Source of the DNA: DASWRT01 sp036403035 | GTDB taxonomy: Bacteria > Pseudomonadota > Alphaproteobacteria > ATCC43930 > CGMCC-115725 | Assembly: GCA_036403035.1 (NCBI GenBank) | Contig: DASWRT010000237.1 | Location: 1 to 12,103, forward strand | Length of the DNA: 12,103 nt | Direction of reading: 5' to 3' | Shown: piece after piece, positions 1-7,737 of the stretch | Position numbering within the stretch: the stretch's first letter is position 1 | Layout of the letters: each line of letters begins with the position of its first letter | Notes under the pieces: model-generated | Told to the model about the DNA's origin: nothing | What the model saw: only the letters and a program-made list of their open reading frames with translations | Databases searched by the model: none | Made by a program: the position numbers and the translations under genes

Positions 1-2454
1 CGCCGTGGTGGCGGCGGTGGCTGCGCTTGAGGTGCCGCCGCTGCGGGTTGCCGCGGTCGAGGAGGACGCTGAAGCGGCGGGCGTCGCCGTCGTGCCGGCG
101 ACGGCGTTGGTCGCCTGGGTGCCGCCGACGGCGCCGCCCGACGTGCTGACGTACAGCTCCTTGAGCGCCTCGGGGTTCTGCCGGTACTCCGGCGCGACCT
201 CCATCACGACATGGTACTGGTTGAGCGCGCTGTAGATCGTCGAGACCTGCCGCTGGCCGAAGGCGTCGTAGAGCGTGTTGTCGATCTGGCTCGCCGTCAG
301 GCCGAGCCGCGCCGCGGTCGCGCGGTCGATCGTGACGTCGGTCTCCAGCCCCTTCTCCTGCTGGTCCGAATTGACGTCGGCAAGGTCCGGCACGTGCTGG
401 AGGGCCTGCGTCAGCCGCGGCACCCATGTCCGCAAATCGTCGAGGCTGTCGGCCTGCAACGTGTACTGGTACTGTGCGTTGCTCTGCCGGCCGCCGACGC
501 GGATGTCCTGCACCGCCTGGAGAAACAAGGATGCGCCCGCGACGCGGGAGAGCTTTCCGCGCAGCCGCGCGATGATCCGGTCCGCCGGGAGCTGCCGCTC
601 CGACAGCGACTTCAGCGCAATGAAGACGAAACCGGAATTGGTCTGAGCGCCGCCGGTGAACCCGACGACGCTTTCGACCGCCGGGTCTTCCCGGATGATC
701 GATATGAACTCCGCCAGTTTCTGCCGCATGAGCTGGAACGAGATGCTCTGGTCGGCCTGGATGCCGCCGATCAGACGTCCCGTGTCCTGCTGCGGGAAAA
801 AGCCCTTCGGCACGGCGACGAACAGATAGACGTTGAGGCACACCGTCAGCAGCAGCACCAGCATCACCACCGGCCCGTGCCGCAGCGCCCAGCCCAGGGT
901 GCGCTCGTAGAAGGCGACCGTGGCGCGGAAGGCCCGCTCGCTGGCGCGGTAGAACCGACCGTGCTCGCTCTCCGGCCGATGCTCGATGATGAAGGCGCAC
1001 ATCATCGGCGTCGTCGTCAGCGAGATCACCAGCGACACCATGATCGCCAGCGACAGCGTGACCGCGAACTCGCGGAACAGCCGCCCGACGATGCCGCCCA
1101 TCAGCAGGATCGGGATGAAGACCGCGACGAGCGACAGGCTCATCGACACGACGGTGAAGCCGACCTCCTGCGCCCCCTTGAACGCCGCCTGCCAACGCGG
1201 CATGCCGGCCTCGACGTAGCGCGAGACGTTCTCCAGCACGACGACGGCGTCGTCGACGACGAAGCCCGTCGCGATCGTCAGCGCCATCAGCGAGAGATTG
1301 TCGAGGCTGTAGCCGAGCAGGTACATCGCGCCGAGCGTGCCGAGCAGCGACACCGGCACCGCGACGCTCGGGATCAGCGTCGCCCGCCAGTTGCGCAGGA
1401 AAAGGAACACCACCATCACGACGAGGCCGATCGAGATGGCGAGCGTCCGCTCGACGTCGTGCAGCGACGCCCGGATCGTCGTCGTGCGGTCGTTCGCGAC
1501 GGTGAGATCGATGTCGGTCGGGATCGACGCGCGGATCTGCGGCAGCAGCGCCTGCACCCGGTCGACGACGTCGATGATGTTGGCGCCCGGCTGCCGGTAG
1601 ATGATCGTCAGCACCGACGGGCGGCCGTTCGCGAGGCCCTGGTTCCGCAGATCCTCGACCGAATCGACGATCTCGCCGAGATCCGCCAGCCGGATCGCCG
1701 CGCCGTTGCGGTAGGCGACGATCAGCCGCCGATAGTCGTCTGCCTTCTTCGCCTGGTCGTTGGTGTAGAGCTGATACCGGCGATCCGACACCTCGATCGC
1801 GCCCTTGGGGCTGTTGGCGTTGGCCGCGCCGAGCGCGGCCCGGACATCCTCCAGGCCGATGCCGTACTTGAACAGCGTGTGCGGATTCAGCTCGACGCGC
1901 ACCGCCGGGAGCGAGCTGCCGCCGATCGTGACCTGCCCGACGCCCTCGACCTGCGACAGGCTCTGTTGCAGCACCGTGGCGGCGGAATCGTAGAGCTGCC
2001 CCTGGCTCAGCGTATTCGAGGTGAGCGCGAGGATCAGGATCGGCGCATCGGCCGGATTGACCTTGCGGTAGGTCGGGTTGCTGCGCAGGCTCGCCGGCAG
2101 GTCGGCGCGGGCGGCATTGATCGCCGCCTGAACGTCGCGCGCGGCGCCATCGATGTCGCGGTTGAGCCCGAATTGCAGCGTGATGCGCGCCATGCCCACC
2201 GAACTCGACGAGGTCATCTCCGTCACGTCGGCGATCTGCCCGAGACGGCGTTCGAGCGGCGTCGCGACGCTCGTAGCGACGGTCTCCGGGCTGGCGCCGG
2301 GAAGCTGCGCCTGCACCGAGATCGTCGGGAAGTCGACCTGCGGCAGAGGCGACACCGGAAGGAGGAAGAACGCGACGATGCCGGCGAGCGACAGGCCGAT
2401 CGTGAGCAGCGTCGTCGCGACCGGCCGCGCGATGAACGGCGCCGAGAGGTTCAA
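1..2454 (-). CDS. mdtC: RND efflux pump inner-membrane subunit, MdtC-like (3' end cut off by window edge)
   Basis: Second pump subunit of a tripartite resistance-nodulation-division exporter, expected to sit in the inner membrane and move drugs or other amphiphiles outward using the proton gradient. The first 818 residues are in the window; full-length relatives have about 1030-1100. The N-terminus reads NLSAPFIARPVATTLL, then PLPQVDFPTI and PGASPETVATSVATPLERRL, which match MdtC rather than MdtB. TM4 carries GFVVDDAVVVLEN, with the proton-relay pair D401/D402. Later parts include DAFGQRQVSTIY and NQYHVVMEV. I place the start at TTG 2454-2452: it overlaps the mdtB stop as TTGA, lies 7 nt after the strong ribosome site GGGAGGAG, and gives the family N-terminus; no ATG fits. 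From about residue 772 to the window edge the protein is Thr/Ser/Ala-rich, replacing a short loop in E. coli MdtC. The family is certain; the MdtC label is by resemblance and gene order. Confidence 0.93.
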   Translation of the reverse strand, partial: MNLSAPFIARPVATTLLTIGLSLAGIVAFFLLPVSPLPQVDFPTISVQAQLPGASPETVATSVATPLERRLGQIADVTEMTSSSSVGMARITLQFGLNRDIDGAARDVQAAINAARADLPASLRSNPTYRKVNPADAPILILALTSNTLSQGQLYDSAATVLQQSLSQVEGVGQVTIGGSSLPAVRVELNPHTLFKYGIGLEDVRAALGAANANSPKGAIEVSDRRYQLYTNDQAKKADDYRRLIVAYRNGAAIRLADLGEIVDSVEDLRNQGLANGRPSVLTIIYRQPGANIIDVVDRVQALLPQIRASIPTDIDLTVANDRTTTIRASLHDVERTLAISIGLVVMVVFLFLRNWRATLIPSVAVPVSLLGTLGAMYLLGYSLDNLSLMALTIATGFVVDDAVVVLENVSRYVEAGMPRWQAAFKGAQEVGFTVVSMSLSLVAVFIPILLMGGIVGRLFREFAVTLSLAIMVSLVISLTTTPMMCAFIIEHRPESEHGRFYRASERAFRATVAFYERTLGWALRHGPVVMLVLLLTVCLNVYLFVAVPKGFFPQQDTGRLIGGIQADQSISFQLMRQKLAEFISIIREDPAVESVVGFTGGAQTNSGFVFIALKSLSERQLPADRIIARLRGKLSRVAGASLFLQAVQDIRVGGRQSNAQYQYTLQADSLDDLRTWVPRLTQALQHVPDLADVNSDQQEKGLETDVTIDRATAARLGLTASQIDNTLYDAFGQRQVSTIYSALNQYHVVMEVAPEYRQNPEALKELYVSTSGGAVGGTQATNAVAGTTATPAASASSSTAATRSGGTSSAATAATTA

Positions 2455-5400
2455 CGCACCGCTCCTCCCGTGTCGCCCGCGAGATCGGGGTCGCGGTCGC
2501 CGGCGGCATGCGCCGGGCGGCGCCGGCCGAAGCGCACGGCCAGACGGTCGAAGGCGAGATAGATCACCGGCGTCGTGAACAGCGTCAGCATCTGGCTGAC
2601 GATGAGGCCGCCGACGATGGTGATGCCGAGCGGGTGGCGCAGCTCCGACCCGGTGCCGGTGCCGAGCATCAGCGGCAGCGCGCCGAACAGCGCCGCCATG
2701 GTGGTCATCATGATCGGACGGAAGCGCAGCAGGCAGGCCTGGAAGATCGCCTCGCGCGGCGCCTTGCCCCCGTCGCGTTCGGCTTCGAGCGCGAAGTCGA
2801 TCATCATGATCGCGTTCTTCTTGACGATCCCGATCAGCAGGACGATCCCGATGATCCCGATCACGCCGAGATCGCTGCCGGAAACGAACAGGGCGAGCAG
2901 CGCGCCGATCCCGGCGGAGGGCAGCGTCGAGAGGATCGTGATCGGGTGGACGTAGCTCTCGTAGAGCACGCCCAGCACGATGTACATCGTCACGATCGCG
3001 GCGACGATCAGCAGCAGCTCGTTATTGAGCGACGCCTGGAAGGCCAGCGCCGCGCCCTGGAAGCTGGCGATGACGCTCGCCGGCTGCCCGATTTCCTGCT
3101 GCGCGGCGCGAATCGCCGCGACGGCATCTCCCAGCGACGCCCCCGGCGCGAGATTGAACGATATGGTGGTCGCCGGGAACTGCCCGAGGTGATTGATCAG
3201 CAGCGGCGTCGTCCGCTCCTCGACATGCGCGATCGCCGAAAGCGGCACCTGCCCCTTGGTCGACGACGGCAGGTAGATCGCACTCAGCGACTGGAGCGAT
3301 GCCTGGAATGTCGGATTCGATTCCAGGATTACCCGATACTGGTTCGACTGCGTGAAGATGGTCGAAACGATGCGCTGGCCGAAGGCGTCGTACAGCGCGT
3401 TGTCGACCGTCGCCGGGGTGATGCCGAACCGGGCCGCCGTGTCGCGGTCGATCGTGATGTACGCGGCGAGGCCATGCTCCGCGGCGTTGCTGGCGACGTC
3501 TTCGAGTTGCGGCAGCCGCGACAGCCGCTCGACCAGCCGCGGGATCCACGCCGAGAGTTCTTCGGGGTTCGCGTCCTGAAGCGCCAGCTGGTACTGCGTG
3601 CGGCTGACGCTCGCGTCGATCGTCAGTTCCTGCACCGGCTGCACGTAGAGCGAAATGCCGGCGATATCCGCCGTCTCCCGCTGCAGCCGCCGGACGATCG
3701 CGCTCGCCGTCGCCGTCCGCTTGTCCCGTGGCTTCAGGTTGATGAGGAACCGGCCGGTATTGAGGGCGGCGTTGGCGCCGTCGACGCCGATGAAGGAAGA
3801 GAGGCTCGCGACGTCCGGATCCTTCAGGATGGCCTCGGCGAGCGCCTCCTGCCGCGCCGCCATCGCGGCGTAGGACACCGTTTCCGGCGCTTCCGAGATC
3901 CCCTGGATGAGACCGTTGTCCTGTACCGGAAAGAACCCCTTCGGGATCTCGACGTAGAGGAACGCGGTGAGCGCCAGCGTGACCACCGCGACGAGCAGCG
4001 TCAGCGCCTGATGATCGAGCACCCTGTTCAGCAGACGCCCGTAGCCCGATGCGAGCGCCTCGAACCACCGCCGCGAGGCGGACGCAAACCCGCGCCGCCG
4101 CCGTCCGGCGGCGGCCGACGGCGGCCGATGGCGCAGGAGCTTCGCGCACATCATCGGTACGAGCGTGAGCGAGACGCCGGCCGAGATCAGGATCGTCACC
4201 GCAAGCGTGATCGCGAACTCGCGGAAGAGCCGCCCGACGACGTCGCCCATGAAGAGGAGCGGGATCAGCACCGCGATCAGCGAGATGGTCAGCGACACGA
4301 TGGTGAAGCCGATCTGCGCCGATCCCTTGAGCGCGGCCTGGAGCGGCGGCGTCCCTTCCTCGACGTAGCGGGCGATGTTCTCGATCATCACGATCGCGTC
4401 GTCGACGACGAAGCCGGTAGCGATCGTCAGCGCCATCAGGGAGAGGTTGTTGAGGCTGAATCCGGCGAGGTACATCACCCCGAACGTGCCGACCAGCGAC
4501 AGCGGCACCGAAAGACTTGGGATCAGCGTCGCCGAGACGTCGCCGAGAAAGGCGAAGATCACCAGCACGACCAGCACGACGGCGAGCGCCAGCTCGAACT
4601 CGACGTCGCGGACCGACGCGCGGATCGTGTTCGTCCGGTCGGTCAGCACGTCGACGGTGACGGCGGCGGGCAGCGCCGCCTCCAGCTCCGGCAGCATCGC
4701 CGTGATGCGGTCGACGACCTCGATCACGTTGGCGCCGGGTTGCCGCTGCACGTTGAGGATCACTGCCGGAACGGTGTTCATCCAGGCGGCAAGCTTCGTA
4801 TTCTCCGCCCCTTCGACGACCTCGGCGACGTCCGAGAGGTGGACGGGCGCGCCGTTCTTGTAGGCGATGATCAGGGTCCGATACTGGTCAGCGCTCGTGA
4901 GCTGATCGTTCGCGTTGATCGTGTATGAACGCGTCGGCCCGTCGAAATTGCCTTTCGGCGTGTTGACGTTGGCGTTCGCCACCGTGGTCCGAAGATCGTC
5001 GATGTTGAGACCGTAGGCGGCGAGCGCCCGCGGATCGGCGCGCACGCGCACGGCGGGCCGCTGGCCGCCGTTGATGCTGACGAGGCCGACGCCCGGCAGC
5101 TGCGAGATCTTCTGCGCGATGCGCGTGTCCGCGAGATCCTCGATCTGCGGCAGCGGCATCGTCTTCGACGTAACCGCCAGCGTCAGGACCGGCGTGTCGG
5201 CCGGGTTGACCTTGGCATAGATCGGCGGCGCGGGCAGGTCGGCCGGCAGCAGGTTGCCGGCCGCATTGATCGCCGCCTGGACCTCCTGTTCGGCGATGTC
5301 GAGCGACAGATTCAAGTTGAACTGCAGCGTGATCACCGACGCGCCGGCGGCGCTCGTCGACGACATCTGCTTGAGGCTCGGCATCTGGCCGAATTGCCGC

Positions 5401-5603
5401 TCCAGCGGAGCGGTGATCGACGATGTCGTTACGTCGGGGCTCGCGCCGGGATAGAACGTCGTGACCTGGATCGTAGGATAGTCGACCTCCGGCAGCGCGG
5501 CGAGCGGCAGATAGCGATAGGCCACGGCGCCGACCAGCATCACCGCGACCATCAGGAGCGAGGTGGCGACGGGCCGGAGAATGAACGGGCTGGATGGGTT
5601 CAT
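2451..5603 (-). CDS. mdtB: RND efflux pump inner-membrane subunit, MdtB-like
   Basis: Proton-driven inner-membrane transporter of the hydrophobe/amphiphile efflux class, 1050 residues, the usual full length. The N-terminus MNPSSPFILRPVATSLLMVA begins with the expected TM1. The porter domain contains ALPEVDYPTI and SSITAPLERQFGQM. TM4 carries GFVVDDAIVMIEN with proton-relay D401/D402, and the TM10 region has GIVKKNAIMMIDFA with lysines near 928-929. The second half matches E. coli MdtB closely (IPKGFFPVQDNGLIQG, DASVSRTQYQLALQ, NALYDAFGQRIVSTIFTQ). I use ATG 5603 although the frame is open to 5846, because the upstream extension is Arg-rich shadow of mdtA and the family N-terminus starts here. 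The ribosome site is weak. It lies 40 bp after mdtA and overlaps mdtC by 4 nt. An Arg-rich stretch (about 489-515) in the cytoplasmic loop after TM6 is probably lineage-specific. Confidence 0.96.
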   Translation of the reverse strand: MNPSSPFILRPVATSLLMVAVMLVGAVAYRYLPLAALPEVDYPTIQVTTFYPGASPDVTTSSITAPLERQFGQMPSLKQMSSTSAAGASVITLQFNLNLSLDIAEQEVQAAINAAGNLLPADLPAPPIYAKVNPADTPVLTLAVTSKTMPLPQIEDLADTRIAQKISQLPGVGLVSINGGQRPAVRVRADPRALAAYGLNIDDLRTTVANANVNTPKGNFDGPTRSYTINANDQLTSADQYRTLIIAYKNGAPVHLSDVAEVVEGAENTKLAAWMNTVPAVILNVQRQPGANVIEVVDRITAMLPELEAALPAAVTVDVLTDRTNTIRASVRDVEFELALAVVLVVLVIFAFLGDVSATLIPSLSVPLSLVGTFGVMYLAGFSLNNLSLMALTIATGFVVDDAIVMIENIARYVEEGTPPLQAALKGSAQIGFTIVSLTISLIAVLIPLLFMGDVVGRLFREFAITLAVTILISAGVSLTLVPMMCAKLLRHRPPSAAAGRRRRGFASASRRWFEALASGYGRLLNRVLDHQALTLLVAVVTLALTAFLYVEIPKGFFPVQDNGLIQGISEAPETVSYAAMAARQEALAEAILKDPDVASLSSFIGVDGANAALNTGRFLINLKPRDKRTATASAIVRRLQRETADIAGISLYVQPVQELTIDASVSRTQYQLALQDANPEELSAWIPRLVERLSRLPQLEDVASNAAEHGLAAYITIDRDTAARFGITPATVDNALYDAFGQRIVSTIFTQSNQYRVILESNPTFQASLQSLSAIYLPSSTKGQVPLSAIAHVEERTTPLLINHLGQFPATTISFNLAPGASLGDAVAAIRAAQQEIGQPASVIASFQGAALAFQASLNNELLLIVAAIVTMYIVLGVLYESYVHPITILSTLPSAGIGALLALFVSGSDLGVIGIIGIVLLIGIVKKNAIMMIDFALEAERDGGKAPREAIFQACLLRFRPIMMTTMAALFGALPLMLGTGTGSELRHPLGITIVGGLIVSQMLTLFTTPVIYLAFDRLAVRFGRRRPAHAAGDRDPDLAGDTGGAVR
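2462..2469 (-). promoter_or_regulatory. Ribosome binding site deciding the TTG start of the second pump gene
   Basis: On the minus strand the bases GGGAGGAG lie inside the last codons of mdtB, followed by 7 nt and then TTG. The strength and spacing of this site, together with the TTGA stop/start overlap, support the unusual TTG initiation codon and translational coupling of the two pump genes. Confidence 0.8.
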
Positions 5604-5643
5604 CGCCGTAACCGGCCTGAGGCGAGATCGCCGGAAAGGCTTG

Positions 5644-7071
5644 TCATTGACCGCCGTCGCCGCTGCCGTTCCCGCCGCCGTTCCCGTTCCGGTGGCGACG
5701 GCCTCCGCCCTGGCGGTCCGAACCCGGCTGCGCCTGGCCGGGCTGCGTCTGATCGGGCTGCGCCTGCTGAGCCGCGGCGTCTTGCGCCGGCTGCCCCTGA
5801 TGCGCGGCGGCGCCGGCATCGCCATCGCCGGCATTGCGCGCAGCATTGCCGGCGCCCTTTGCGGCCGGGATCGTCACCTTGGTGCCCTCGCGCAGCTTGT
5901 CCGCACCGTCCACGACGACCTTGCCGCCCGGTTCCAGCCCGGCCGTCACCGCGACGCGCTCCCCGTCGGTCGGGCCGACCTTGATCGTCCGCGCCGTCAC
6001 GGAGTCGTCCGGCTTGATCTCGTACACGAAGGTTCCCTGGGCGCCGCGCTGGATGGCCGATGTCGGTATGATTGTCGCGTCGTGCAGCGTGTCGACGAGC
6101 AGCTGCACGTTCACGAACTGGTTCGGGAACAGGGCCTCGTCCTCGTTGTCGAACTGTCCCCTGAGCTTCACCGTCCCGGTGCTCGTGTCGATCTGGTTAT
6201 CGACGGTCGCCAGCGTGCCGGTCGCGAGCTTGGTCGTGCCGCTTCGGTCGAAGGCGGTCACGGGCAGCGTCGCCCCGGCGTGGAGACGCTTCATGATCGC
6301 CGGCAGATTGTCCTCGGGCAGGCTGAAGATGACGGTGATCGGTTTCATCTGCGTGATGACGACGATCCCGTTCGCATCACCGGTCTGCACGTAGTTTCCG
6401 GCATCGACCTGCCGCAGGCCGACGCGCCCCGACACCGGCGAGGTGATGTGGCAATAGACGAGGTTGAGCTTGGCGTTGTCGACCTGGGCCTGATCGGCCC
6501 TGACCGTGCCCTCGTACTGGCGGACGAGCGCCTGCTGCGTATCCACCTGCTGGCGGGCGATCGAGTCCTGCTTCAGCAACGTCTGGTAACGCGCGAGATC
6601 GATCTGCGCGTTCGCCAGCAGCGCCTGATCCCGCAGGAGCGCCCCTTGCGCCTGATCGAGCGCGAGCTGGTACGGGCGCGGATCGATCTCGGCGAGAGGA
6701 TCACCCTTCTGCACCGTCTGGCCTTCACGGAAGAAGACCTGCACGAGCTGCCCGTTGATCTGCGTGCGGACCGTCACCGTGGCGAGCGGCGTCACGGTGC
6801 CGAGCCCGGAAAGCTGGATCGGCATGTCGCCGCGTTCCGCGGTCGCGGCGCCCACCGGCATCGGCCCGGTGTTGCCGTAACGGCCGGCACGCGCCGTCTG
6901 CGGCTGCGGCGCAGCGGCCTCGTGCGGGCGGAAATAGTACCAGGCCGCACCAGCAAGCAACGCCACGAAAAGCAGGCTCCACGCCGCGATGCGCGTACGA
7001 CGCCGCCGGCGACGCACCAGCGCCGCTTTGCGACTTTCTATCTCGGGATCCAGATTGTGCTGATCGTCCAT
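5644..7071 (-). CDS. mdtA: RND efflux periplasmic adaptor (membrane fusion protein), MdtA-like
   Basis: Adaptor that bridges the inner-membrane pump and an outer-membrane channel in the periplasm; 475 residues. A short Arg-rich cytoplasmic segment (19-27) precedes one membrane anchor at about 28-47. The HlyD/MdtA order follows: split lipoyl domain (around 98-130, GQLVQVFFREGQTVQKGDPL, and 201-230, ITSPVSGRVGLRQVDAGNYV), alpha-helical hairpin (about 135-200), beta barrel with VIFSLPEDNL (about 245-325) and membrane-proximal domain to about 402. IPTSAIQRGAQGTFVY is a hallmark of the MdtA group. The last 70 residues form a Gln/Pro/Gly/Asn-rich, presumably disordered tail, longer than the short C-terminus of E. 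coli MdtA. It is first in the operon, 40 bp before mdtB. The start at ATG 7071 has no good ribosome site but is the only one giving the anchor. Confidence 0.96.
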   Translation of the reverse strand: MDDQHNLDPEIESRKAALVRRRRRRTRIAAWSLLFVALLAGAAWYYFRPHEAAAPQPQTARAGRYGNTGPMPVGAATAERGDMPIQLSGLGTVTPLATVTVRTQINGQLVQVFFREGQTVQKGDPLAEIDPRPYQLALDQAQGALLRDQALLANAQIDLARYQTLLKQDSIARQQVDTQQALVRQYEGTVRADQAQVDNAKLNLVYCHITSPVSGRVGLRQVDAGNYVQTGDANGIVVITQMKPITVIFSLPEDNLPAIMKRLHAGATLPVTAFDRSGTTKLATGTLATVDNQIDTSTGTVKLRGQFDNEDEALFPNQFVNVQLLVDTLHDATIIPTSAIQRGAQGTFVYEIKPDDSVTARTIKVGPTDGERVAVTAGLEPGGKVVVDGADKLREGTKVTIPAAKGAGNAARNAGDGDAGAAAHQGQPAQDAAAQQAQPDQTQPGQAQPGSDRQGGGRRHRNGNGGGNGSGDGGQ

Positions 7072-7096
7072 TTTCGTGCGCGATGCGAGCGAGAAG

Positions 7097-7122
7097 CGGG
7101 AACCGGCGGGCGTCCGTTCCCG
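7097..7122. repeat. Inverted repeat in the mdtA leader, possible operator
   Basis: The arms CGGGAAC (7097-7103) and GTTCCCG (7116-7122) are perfect inverted copies separated by 12 bp, 25 bp upstream of the mdtA start codon. The size and position suit either a binding site for a dimeric repressor or a stem in the 5' untranslated RNA. The sequence alone does not decide between these or exclude chance in GC-rich DNA. Confidence 0.4.
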
Positions 7123-7240
7123 TCCGGGATTAAATGGCGGCCAGACCGCCGATAACCCTCATGTCGTCTTGAACGTGATCCTTACCATCCCGTTCTCTTT
7201 AACACCAATCGGCCGGCTCGCGGGCGGCACAGCGGAAAGG

Positions 7241-7247
7241 GAAGGAG
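7241..7247 (+). promoter_or_regulatory. Ribosome binding site of the secreted Ser/Gly/Ala-rich protein gene
   Basis: GAAGGAG lies 7 nt before ATG 7255. It is one of the best ribosome sites in the window and is the main reason to accept the low-complexity reading frame behind it as a real gene. Confidence 0.75.
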
Positions 7248-7254
7248 TGTTCTG

Positions 7255-7737
7255 ATGCGTGCGTTCGGCTCGGCACTGCTGGTTTCCGCCGCGCTCGCCG
7301 CGGCGGCAGCCCCGGCCGCGGGGCAGATCACCGGCCAACTGCCCGCCTCTCCCGGCTCCGCCGCCGCCATAACCCCGACGGGCGGCACCGGTTCCGGTTC
7401 TTCCTCCTCCGCGGCGGCGTCTTCCGCTCCGGCATCCGCCGCCGGCAGCGGCGGGGGTACCGCGAGTTCCGGAACCGGTTCGCAGACAGGTGCCTTTTCC
7501 GGCATCACCGGCAGCTCCCTCGCGGGAATGGCGAATACGACGTCATCGACATCGACGGCCGGCAGCCGCGCCGCCAGTGGCGCCGGCGCCACCGGAAGCG
7601 GCTCCGCGAACGGCGGGCAGGCCGCGCCGGCCGGCAGCTCTTCCCGAGCGGCGACGTCGCGGGTACCGCTGCTCTGTCCGCCCGGCGCACCCGAGATCCA
7701 GTCGGCCTTCACGGACGGGCTCTCCTGCGCGCCGTGA
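7255..7737 (+). CDS. Secreted Ser/Gly/Ala-rich low-complexity protein of unknown function
   Basis: I do not recognise this 160-residue protein. It begins with a convincing signal peptide: MRAF, an Ala/Leu/Val hydrophobic core, then APAAG with cleavage likely near residue 23-24, so export to the periplasm or beyond is likely. Residues about 25-130 are almost entirely Ser, Gly, Ala and Thr with few charges, suggesting a disordered chain. The end is distinct: RVPLLCPPGAPEI then FTDGLSCAP, with cysteines at 141 and 158 that could form a disulfide. The strong ribosome site at 7241-7247 supports the start. It is transcribed divergently from mdtABC across a 183-bp gap and may share its regulation, but no functional link is shown. 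The composition is risky in high-GC DNA; the signal peptide and ribosome site together make it likely real. Confidence 0.72.
   Translation: MRAFGSALLVSAALAAAAAPAAGQITGQLPASPGSAAAITPTGGTGSGSSSSAAASSAPASAAGSGGGTASSGTGSQTGAFSGITGSSLAGMANTTSSTSTAGSRAASGAGATGSGSANGGQAAPAGSSSRAATSRVPLLCPPGAPEIQSAFTDGLSCAP

Larger units (their letters stand above)
7072..7254. promoter_or_regulatory. Divergent intergenic region between the efflux operon and a secreted-protein gene
   Basis: This 183-bp gap must hold the promoters for the leftward mdtABC operon and the rightward gene at 7255. I saw no clear sigma-70 type -35/-10 pair on either strand: TTGAAC at 7169-7174 resembles a -35 box for the rightward gene but no good -10 follows. 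The gap contains a 7+7 bp inverted repeat, annotated separately, and a short 5+5 bp repeat (GGCGG/CCGCC) near 7137-7150. Regulation by a local regulator is possible, but none is encoded in the window. Confidence 0.6.

Noticed and set aside
211..2562. Plus-strand open frame of 783 codons opposite the second pump gene
   Set aside because: The translation is Arg/Asp/His-rich with no recognisable domain, and it lies exactly antisense to a conserved RND gene; long antisense frames are expected in high-GC DNA.
2508..4928. Plus-strand open frame of 806 codons opposite mdtB
   Set aside because: Same Arg/Asp/Gln-rich shadow composition, no ribosome site or domain; mdtB on the other strand explains the region.
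5604..5846. N-terminal extension of mdtB to an upstream ATG
   Set aside because: The extra 81 residues are Arg-rich, overlap the mdtA coding end and precede the conserved family N-terminus; ATG 5603 fits the family.
5563..7155. Plus-strand open frame of 530 codons opposite mdtA
   Set aside because: Antisense to a clear adaptor gene; composition is typical of a GC-driven shadow frame.
7169..7197. Sigma-70 type promoter for the gene at 7255 (TTGAAC at -35)
   Set aside because: With a 17-bp spacer the -10 position reads GTTCTC, far from TATAAT, so I do not call a promoter.
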